Below are positions 7,277-12,568 of a stretch of 12,568 bases of DNA, in pieces. Each line of letters starts with the position of its first letter. Position 1 is the stretch's first letter. Made by a program: the position numbers and the translations under genes. Origin of the DNA: Nitrososphaerota archaeon (GTDB lineage Archaea > Thermoproteota > Nitrososphaeria > Nitrososphaerales > UBA183); assembly GCA_029785235.1 (NCBI GenBank), contig JAFMAA010000025.1, positions 1-12,568 of the forward strand, in the 5' to 3' direction. The notes beneath the pieces were generated by a model. That model was not told the origin of the DNA, did no database searches, and was given only the letters and a program-made list of their open reading frames with translations.

Positions 7277-8047
7277 ATGGTCGACCTTCTGAGCCTGCCC
7301 CTTGGGGCCGGACAAGCGGTTGGTTCGCTGATGGTGCTCACAGACAGACTGAAACTGTACCTACGAAGGAAGCAACGAAAGAAGGAAATCGCCGAGCAGG
7401 TGCATCGAGCGCTAAACGCCATCGATTCCCTTGCGAAGGCACAGAAAGCACTGAGTGATTCAGGCAGCAGGTTGGTCAAACTGATTGATGAGACGCCGGT
7501 GCCAGTTCCCGTCGGAATGGCAGATCATCTCTATGACGAATACGCTGTCTGGATGGTGAGCCTCTCGGCAGACCTTCTTTCTCTCGTGAACCTGGCTTCT
7601 CAGGCCAGGAACCTTTCGAAATACGAGACGCTCATGCACGACCTCAAGATAGTCGACAAGCCGGTCTACGAATTGGTAATGATGCTCTCTCGTTCATACG
7701 AAGATGGCAAGCTCGACCTAAGAGAGTTCCCGACCTTCCTCGCCCTCTACGGTCCACATGTTGACGACGGGGAGGCCAGGGCGTACATCGAGAAAGAGGT
7801 GACCCCTCGGGTAGCCAAGATCAAGAGGCTAATGGGCCGGCTCCCACCTCCATTCAGGAGGAGGCTTCCTTCGCTGAAGAAGGCGGCCTTGGAGCTGGCG
7901 GGCTCTCAGAAGTCAATCGCCCATCTCGAAGAAACCCAATTGAAAGCGCTTACCGACGCCCTGCCAGGATGGATGTCAGAACTGGCTATGATGCTCTCTG
8001 ATGCGATGGAAGATCTCCAGAAGGTCCGTCCCGGGTTCAGGAAGTAG
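7277..8047 (+). CDS. Uncharacterised helical protein, first of two-gene unit
   Basis: This is a 256-residue protein of unknown family. An N-terminal hydrophobic stretch (about 4-22, LLSLPLGAGQAVGSLMVLT) is followed by a very basic patch (LRRKQRKK, 29-36) and a probable coiled coil or helical bundle (about 36-70). This fits a membrane-anchored or membrane-associated N-terminus with a cytoplasmic helical body. The rest is predominantly helical, with another basic proline-rich turn at 189-202 (LPPPFRRRLPSLKK). No catalytic motif is seen. ATG 7277 is the chosen start. The stop is TAG 8045-8047, and the next gene continues in the same frame 21 codons later. The pair may act together, or may be one gene split by a stop. 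Confidence 0.7.
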   Translation: MVDLLSLPLGAGQAVGSLMVLTDRLKLYLRRKQRKKEIAEQVHRALNAIDSLAKAQKALSDSGSRLVKLIDETPVPVPVGMADHLYDEYAVWMVSLSADLLSLVNLASQARNLSKYETLMHDLKIVDKPVYELVMMLSRSYEDGKLDLREFPTFLALYGPHVDDGEARAYIEKEVTPRVAKIKRLMGRLPPPFRRRLPSLKKAALELAGSQKSIAHLEETQLKALTDALPGWMSELAMMLSDAMEDLQKVRPGFRK

Positions 8048-8110
8048 AGAAAGGATAGCCCGGCCTTCGGTCGAGAACGTGCTACTGGCCATGGCTGGCG
8101 CCCACTTGAG

Positions 8111-8791
8111 TTGAGTTCCGACCCATACTCAGTTTTCCAGAAATTCGCTGAGGCCGTCGAGAGCGACGCCTTCGTCGTCTTCGAGGAGGAGTTCGCGGAG
8201 AGGATGCGCAGCGCCATCAGGAACGGCTACGCCAGTGGGAAGGACGAGCCTGAAATTGTCGAAGCGGTTAGCTCCGGCGTCAATTCTTTCGGGTCGCTCT
8301 CCCCGGCACAGGGATCCGGCTTCCGTATTGTCCCCGAGTCGGCCTACATACACGGCTTCAGGTCGCAGGTGAAGTTCCAGTATCGTGGGACCACTTCCCA
8401 GTGCGAGTTAGGAGACGTCGTGTACATCCTGTCAATAACGCATGGCGGTCGTGTGTCTTTCGAGGGGGCCACTTTCAACCAGGTCAAGAAGGCGGACAAG
8501 CACCTGACCTGGCACGTCAAGCCGGAGCAGCTCTTCCTTCTGACCAGCTTCCCCACGTTCAGGGGAGTTGCAGGGTCTTGGATTAGCCCGGACTCACACA
8601 ACTGGCCCAATCTGACGGGTTGCCTCGGTTCCTACGGACTCATCTATGACTCGGACTTCCTATTCGTGAACGCCAGAGACCTCCTCAGGTATCTGGGCCT
8701 AAAGAAACAACTCAACTTGAACCAGTCAATCCTCATCGGACTGGGTATCTCACTCCCAGAAGGACAAATCTGTTCTCAACGACCTAAGTAA
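8111..8791 (+). CDS. Uncharacterised protein with nuclease-fold-like ELGD...QVK pattern
   Basis: The 226-residue protein begins with an acidic/aromatic helix (FQKFAEAVESDAFVVFEEEF) leading to RMRSAIRNGY (31-40). The core is KFQYRGTTSQCELGDVVYIL (88-107), then ATFNQVKKA (120-128), then VKPEQLFLLTSFPTFRG (136-152). The E99...D102 and Q124-x-K126 placement resembles a PD-(D/E)XK nuclease-like arrangement. I recall unnamed archaeal and bacterial proteins with a similar CELGD...QxK...QL.LL..(W/F)P.F layout, but cannot name a family. The start TTG 8111 has no clear ribosome binding site, and no ATG occurs upstream in frame after the TAG at 8045. The N-terminal helix looks genuine, so the start is at or upstream of 8111. 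It lies 63 bp after the preceding gene, in the same frame, and converges on the surface-protein gene. Confidence 0.7.
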   Translation: MSSDPYSVFQKFAEAVESDAFVVFEEEFAERMRSAIRNGYASGKDEPEIVEAVSSGVNSFGSLSPAQGSGFRIVPESAYIHGFRSQVKFQYRGTTSQCELGDVVYILSITHGGRVSFEGATFNQVKKADKHLTWHVKPEQLFLLTSFPTFRGVAGSWISPDSHNWPNLTGCLGSYGLIYDSDFLFVNARDLLRYLGLKKQLNLNQSILIGLGISLPEGQICSQRPK

Positions 8792-8854
8792 ACAGCCTCG
8801 ATAATCGACCACCACGCCTCGGTAAAGGAACACGACATCGCCAGAGGGACACCG

Positions 8855-11140
8855 TCACGCCCCCTTCGAAGGAGCTATTTCGGCGTTCGACCGCCTGGCG
8901 TCTTTGGCCCCAGGGCCCCCTGCCCTTCTTACGATCAGGTAGGAGACGACCACAAGGACCGTAAGAGTGGGCACCAAGAGAGATTGGAACGGGAACTCGG
9001 GAATCCCGCCATTCTTCGACGTGGACTGCGAGCTGAGCGTCGAGGATGTTTGAGCGGCGGAGCTGGACGAAGTGGTGGACGTGCTCTGCGCTGCGGACGC
9101 GGTAGCGACACTCTGGCTTGAAGAGGCGGTCGTGGTGACCGCAGTGGTGTTCGGACCTCCTACGGCCAGCGGCGTACCCGTGAGGGCAGCGACCGGGATC
9201 GTCCCGCAGACGCTCACCCCCGCCGTGGCGACCACGTTCGATGCCGCATCCCAGGCACCGTTGTAGTAGTATGCCATCGAAGTCGTGGCGTTCACTTCGG
9301 CGCCGAAGTAGCAGACAGTGGCGGAACCGCCTGTGACACCGCCTACGTCGACGTCGAAATACTCGTTGGTAGCGAACGGCGGAGTTCCCGTGCCTCCTGG
9401 CTGGGAGGTGAGGTAAGCAGTTGTGACATTGGCCACGACTCCGGTGACGCTGGACAGCTTTACGTTCAGCCCTGTGGTCAGGTTCTGGTCCGCGTATGCC
9501 GCGGAGCCTTCAACCATTGTCAGGCTTGTAGCCGCCTGCGCCGACGGGTGGATGGAGTCCCCCAGGTAAGTGGACACGATGGTCGCAGGTATCGACGAGT
9601 TGCCTTGATTGAAAGTCACGCCACAGCTGCCGTCTACCAGCGAGCACGTCGAGTTAGAGAAGGTGCCAGTGGGGCTGGTCTCGTTCCACACGATTGTGCC
9701 GGTCGGGATCGGCGTCGGTGGCGTGCCGCTTACTACGGCCTTGCAGTCAGCCTGAAGCGTCCCGTTCACGACCGACGGCGAACACGTAACGGCGACTTCG
9801 GAACGACCCTGTACGAAACTCACAGACGTGTGGCTCTCCACCGCGGGGTTGTTGGCGTCCCCGGAATACGCCGCCGCCACCTTGACGCTTCCGTATGCAT
9901 CACTCCTCAGCCAGATCTGGCACGCGCTCGCAGTGGAGGTGACTGGCAGGAGGTCGCATGTCGCGTCGTTGAAGGGGACCGTGGTGTTCGAGGCGACGAC
10001 GTGGGCCCCCCAGCTCACGGTCCCGGTGGGATTGATTCCAAAGACGTATGCCCTGCAATCGACCACGCCCCCTGCCACCTGGTCCGCAGGATGGCAGTAC
10101 ACGTTCATGTAGGGTTCCACGGTGATGACTGTGGTTGTCGTGAAGACGAAGGTTCCTGAACAGCTGTCGGCGGGGCAGGATCCGTAGAGGCTGGAATAGT
10201 TGTAGGACCTGCTGAAAGTATGTACCTCTGGCACCCCGTCCTGGAGGGTTGCACCGGGGACCCCAGGGACAGGCGCACCGTCCAAGTTTGACATGCCGAC
10301 ATTGGATGTACCTTCGCTCCCAGTGCAGGGAATCATGGCACCCGTGAAAGCTGCCGATGGAGGTATGAGCGCTGTATAGTGAGGTCCACCCACAGCAAAC
10401 CCGAAATATAGCCCTGGGGGAGGATTGCCGAAAGGCGAGACCGGTTCTGAAAAGACGCCTAATCGCGACGGTATTGCAGCGGAGCCTTCGCAAGTAGCAC
10501 CCGTCAATACGTCGTATTCATACTCCGTCCCGCTTCCAGTTGCATTGCCACAGATGCTGCTGCCCGCATTCTCACATGCTGAAGACTCTTCCACCGAGAA
10601 CGTTCCAGTCCACGTCTCTTTGGCGTACCCATCGGCACAAGCAGTTACACCATTGCCTGTGGTGCACTCGTTGAATGTGTAGAGTGTATTTATACTAACC
10701 GTGCCTTTCCATTGCATGTTCGGGGGGATGTAAACGACGTCCAGGGTGAAGTTCTTTGAGACGCTGGGAGCGTTGTTGAGGTCGCCTTGATACTTGGCGG
10801 TCACATTGACCGATCCCAGCCTTTGACCGGAGATGGTCACATAGCAGCCCTCTCCCCCAGAGATAGAAGTCAGTACACAGGAAGGCGCCGCTGGTGAAAC
10901 TGAACCTGCGCCAGACGTGATGAAATCCACGGAGCCTGAAGGAGACGAGCCGGTGACGGATGCGGTGCAGGTCGTGCTCGAACCGATCCCCAGTGAAGAC
11001 GTGTTACAGAAGAGGTAGGTGGTGGTGGAGCTCGTTGAATGGGAGGGAGGGACAAGTTCCACTGTCGTGAGCGCGGACAGGATAAGAACAGCGACGACCA
11101 GCAATGGTGCCCTCCACCGGCTTCTGGGAGCAGCTACCAA
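8855..11140 (-). CDS. Secreted Ig-like surface protein with PEF-type C-terminal anchor
   Basis: This is a 761-residue secreted protein. A signal peptide occupies residues ~1-30 (basic RSRWR, then LLVVAVLILSAL). Ig-like modules lie at about 43-135, 345-443 and 448-543, each ending in a related strand (VNVTAKYQGD, VKVAAAYSGD, ATIVSTYLGD) as in Big_3-type repeat domains. A Cys-rich middle region spans 140-342 and another module ~548-662. A Ser/Thr-rich, probably glycosylated stalk (663-710) leads to IPEFPF (713-718), a membrane helix (720-738) and RR. That tail resembles PEF-CTERM-like archaeal sorting signals, although a ~22-residue tail after RR is longer than classical ones. The start is TTG 11140, supported by a TATA box at 11170-11177. 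Likely a cell-surface protein, perhaps in adhesion or the S-layer; ligand unknown. Next to the CRISPR locus but not evidently part of it. Confidence 0.85.
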   Translation of the reverse strand: MVAAPRSRWRAPLLVVAVLILSALTTVELVPPSHSTSSTTTYLFCNTSSLGIGSSTTCTASVTGSSPSGSVDFITSGAGSVSPAAPSCVLTSISGGEGCYVTISGQRLGSVNVTAKYQGDLNNAPSVSKNFTLDVVYIPPNMQWKGTVSINTLYTFNECTTGNGVTACADGYAKETWTGTFSVEESSACENAGSSICGNATGSGTEYEYDVLTGATCEGSAAIPSRLGVFSEPVSPFGNPPPGLYFGFAVGGPHYTALIPPSAAFTGAMIPCTGSEGTSNVGMSNLDGAPVPGVPGATLQDGVPEVHTFSRSYNYSSLYGSCPADSCSGTFVFTTTTVITVEPYMNVYCHPADQVAGGVVDCRAYVFGINPTGTVSWGAHVVASNTTVPFNDATCDLLPVTSTASACQIWLRSDAYGSVKVAAAYSGDANNPAVESHTSVSFVQGRSEVAVTCSPSVVNGTLQADCKAVVSGTPPTPIPTGTIVWNETSPTGTFSNSTCSLVDGSCGVTFNQGNSSIPATIVSTYLGDSIHPSAQAATSLTMVEGSAAYADQNLTTGLNVKLSSVTGVVANVTTAYLTSQPGGTGTPPFATNEYFDVDVGGVTGGSATVCYFGAEVNATTSMAYYYNGAWDAASNVVATAGVSVCGTIPVAALTGTPLAVGGPNTTAVTTTASSSQSVATASAAQSTSTTSSSSAAQTSSTLSSQSTSKNGGIPEFPFQSLLVPTLTVLVVVSYLIVRRAGGPGAKDARRSNAEIAPSKGA

Positions 11141-11169
11141 ATCTGAAGCATTCCAACATTTTGGACCTG

Positions 11170-11177
11170 TTATTTAA
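11170..11177 (-). promoter_or_regulatory. TATA box of the surface-protein gene
   Basis: TTAAATAA on the minus strand lies 29 bp before the TTG start at 11140, in a locally AT-rich stretch within GC-rich DNA. Archaeal transcription usually starts about 25 bp after the box centre, so the mRNA would begin roughly 8 nt before the TTG. That is a leaderless or near-leaderless message, which explains why no Shine-Dalgarno sequence is present. Confidence 0.6.
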
Positions 11178-11192
11178 CCCCGCGTCCTTATT

Positions 11193-11610
11193 GGCTCCGT
11201 AGAAACCCTCTGACCAAAGATAGGCCAGGCTCGCTAATCGTGCAGCGTTGTAGGCCATCACCCTGAACCTCATCTCGTTGTTCTGTCCCCTGATCCTCAC
11301 CGACCTCACCTCTTCCCCCATAGTCCTCTTGATGACCGAGAAGACTCGCTTCATCTCCCTCCTGTACCGTCCTCTCGTCCTCCACACAGGGACATCCTGG
11401 TAAACCGGCCGGCCTTGCGACATCATTACCCGGGCAGCGTCGTCACAAGGCCGGGCTTCAGGTAGCCCAGGTACCCGTACCTCCACGCTCATTCAGCCAC
11501 CCATGTATCGGTTCGTGCATGGAGCCGTAATCGGAATGAGGCTGGCGGACAGATATCTCGAAGGCTGCCAGCGCGCTTAGAATCTCATAAGGTGGCAGAT
11601 GACGCCCCAG
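11193..11610 (-). pseudogene. Frameshifted IS4/IS5-type transposase remnant
   Basis: The C-terminal part matches the end of IS5/IS4-like DDE transposases: RGRYRREMKRVFSVIKRTMG (40-59, counted from ATG 11492), EEVRSVRIRGQNNEMRFRVM, then AYNAARLASL. In related proteins this block reads about VE(G/R)VFSxxKR with a catalytic Glu. Here the aligned position appears to be Lys (MKRVFS), with a Glu two residues earlier. Upstream, a different frame reads LGRHLPPYEILSALAAFEIS, then VRQPHSDYGSMHEPIHGWL (11610-11458), also protein-like, and ends in TGA at 11458-11460. A frameshift near 11460-11490 would join them. Zinc- or DNA-binding parts and the first catalytic Asp residues are not seen. The copy is dead. 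It fills the space between the surface-protein promoter and the distal end of the CRISPR array. Confidence 0.65.
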
Positions 11611-11611
11611 A

Positions 11612-12291
11612 CTCCTAAACGCCTTGTGGCATCAGAGGTTCCTGCACCATCATCGCGGCGGTAGTGGCGCTCGGTGTCCTGACCTGCTAAACGCCTTCCG
11701 GCATCAGAGGTTCCTGCACGCCCCGACAGCGCTCAACGCCTCGACGGACACAACTGCTAAACGCCTTGCGGCATCAGAGGCTCCTGCACTCCCCAGCCCC
11801 AAGATGGAAAGGGCGGCGGCACACCACTGCTAAACGCCTTGCGGCATCAGAGGCTCCTGCACCGCAGTAGCGGTGTAAGTCACGCTCAGCGAGGTCTGCT
11901 GCTAAACGCCTTGCGGCATCAGAGGCTCCTGCACATCCTCCTCATCTCAGCGCTCGCCTTCGCCTTCGGCTGCTAAACGCCTTGCGGCATCAGAGGCTCC
12001 TGCACTTTCCTTTGCAGCTTTCGCCGCCTGAAACTGCTTGCTGCTAAACGCCTTGCGGCATCAGAGGCTCCTGCACCCAAGTCCAAACTGCCTCGCAGGG
12101 CGACCCTACTGCTGCTAAACGCCTTGCGGCATCAGAGGCTCCTGCACGAAACGTTGAAGGTTCCCTGCATACATCTTCTGATTCTGCTAAACGCCTTGCG
12201 GCATCAGAGGCTCCTGCACCCTCACCATCGCCCTCGACGCTACCCGCAACGCCCTCTGCTAAACGCCTTGCGGCATCAGAGGCTCCTGCAC
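11612..12291 (-). CRISPR. CRISPR array, 10 repeats of 36 nt, 9 spacers
   Basis: Repeats start at 11612, 11684, 11754, 11827, 11899, 11970, 12041, 12112, 12184 and 12256. In plus orientation each begins CTGCTAAACGCC and ends GGCTCCTGCAC. Spacers are 34-37 nt and all different. Eight repeats are identical. The first (11612) and second (11684) carry changes: CTC for CTG, TTGTGG or TTCCGG for TTGCGG, and GGTT for GGCT. Degenerate repeats normally mark the leader-distal end, so the leader is on the right and transcription runs on the minus strand. In the minus RNA the repeat centre folds as AUGCC-GCAA-GGCGU, a 5-bp stem with a GNRA loop that includes a U.G pair; in the plus RNA the same position would be an A.C mismatch, which supports minus-strand processing. 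cas2 lies upstream on the same strand. The CRISPR type cannot be decided from this window. Confidence 0.98.
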
Positions 12292-12397
12292 TGCCAAGTG
12301 CGGCGTGAAGCTCGAGAATCAAGCACCCGTTAGCCTCCCCTGCGCCCGCCGTGCGTTCTACCGCTCCCGCCCCGACCCACTCAGCGGTGCTTGAATT
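12292..12397 (-). promoter_or_regulatory. Probable CRISPR leader
   Basis: These 106 bp between the cas2 stop and the first leader-proximal repeat are the expected place for the leader, which holds the array promoter and the integration signals used in spacer acquisition. The most AT-rich patch is at 12391-12410 (TTGAAATT-like on the minus strand) and overlaps the end of cas2; it is the only weak TATA candidate. The rest is GC-rich. Confidence 0.55.
12319..12394. repeat. 9-bp inverted repeat in the CRISPR leader
   Basis: TCAAGCACC (12319-12327) and GGTGCTTGA (12386-12394) are perfect inverted copies 58 bp apart that bracket most of the leader. They might bind a regulator or an adaptation host factor. 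Chance occurrence is possible at this length. Confidence 0.3.
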
Positions 12398-12568
12398 TCA
12401 AACTATCTCGTAGCTCGGACCCTCCTTGGGCCAGGGAGCGTGCGAGCCGTTCACCCTTAACCTGCCGACGCACGCTTTGCACAGGCCCACCACGAGCAGG
12501 TCGTCCTCGGTCTCCATCGTCTCCATCAGCTCCCATTTCATCCGCTCCACGTCTCTTTCGCTCAACCG
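12398..12568 (-). CDS. cas2: Cas2, C-terminal part (runs off window)
   Basis: The last 56 codons of a gene entering from the right edge, ending in TGA at 12398-12400. Cas2 is the dimeric scaffold of the Cas1-Cas2 complex that inserts new spacers into CRISPR arrays. The visible part starts LSERDVERMKWELMETMETE (residues 2-21 of the fragment), then DDLLVVGLCKACVGRLRVNG. This matches the second half of Cas2: LS...(V/E)...L, an acidic turn, a hydrophobic strand followed by LCxxC, and a short basic tail. The N-terminal beta strand with the first conserved Asp lies outside the window. It is on the strand inferred for array transcription, 106 bp from the first repeat. cas1 and effector genes would be expected upstream, beyond the window. 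It has no internal start or stop and appears intact. Confidence 0.85.
   Translation of the reverse strand, partial: RLSERDVERMKWELMETMETEDDLLVVGLCKACVGRLRVNGSHAPWPKEGPSYEIV

Noticed and set aside
7277..8791. Amber (TAG) recoding, e.g. pyrrolysine, to explain in-frame TAGs at 8045 and 3888
   Set aside because: TAG also ends the 71-445, 443-964, 3257-3775 and 5396-6817 frames, so it is a common stop here. No Pyl genes are in the window. Gene splitting and decay are simpler explanations.
9548..10159. 203-codon plus frame inside the surface-protein gene
   Set aside because: Antisense shadow in GC-rich DNA, rich in Arg/His/Gly with no motif.
11624..12333. Open frames across the array with repeated RHQR(F/L)LH or GASDAARRLAE
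   Set aside because: These are translations of the CRISPR repeats, not proteins.

Overview
The window looks archaeal. Indicators: a TATA box (TTAAATAA) so close to a TTG start that the message would be nearly leaderless; an archaeal-style secreted surface protein ending in IPEFPF + membrane helix + RR; frequent TTG starts; and a Cas2 C-terminus with archaeal features. Nitrososphaeria or a related lineage is my guess. No ribosomal or housekeeping gene is present to fix the taxonomy. This is accessory DNA: defence genes, a CRISPR locus and uncharacterised genes, stitched together by decayed mobile elements.

Layout. 71-964: two divergent genes that both lose their 5' ends at the same point (~445), a nuclease-fold-like protein on the minus strand and a membrane protein on the plus strand. 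1262-3136: a full-length GmrSD-type (DUF262 + DUF1524) modification-dependent restriction enzyme, followed on the same strand by a small four-helix membrane protein (3257-3775). 3776-4258: gene-poor, with a possible decayed integrase fragment. 4259-6817 (minus): a DNA methyltransferase fused to a C-terminal PD-(D/E)XK nuclease domain, then an unrecognised 342-residue protein; together they look like a restriction-modification-type unit. A transposase C-terminal fragment (6766-7047) overlaps the 5' end of the methyltransferase, and another gene remnant lies next to it (7021-7218).

7277-8791 (plus): two uncharacterised genes in one reading frame, separated only by a TAG and 21 codons. The second has an ELGD...QVK pattern that suggests a nuclease-like fold. 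8855-11140 (minus): a large Ig-like-domain surface protein with its own promoter. 11193-11610 (minus): a frameshifted transposase remnant. 11612-12291: a CRISPR array of ten 36-nt repeats and nine spacers. 12398-12568 (minus): the 3' end of cas2, running off the right edge. Cas2 position, repeat RNA structure and the position of degenerate repeats all agree that the array is transcribed on the minus strand from a leader at 12292-12397; other cas genes should lie just beyond the window.

The genes suggest layered defence: cleavage of modified DNA (GmrSD), DNA modification plus cleavage (methyltransferase-nuclease) and adaptive immunity (CRISPR). The least-described parts are the two-gene unit 7277-8791, the 342-residue partner of the methyltransferase and the membrane protein after GmrSD.
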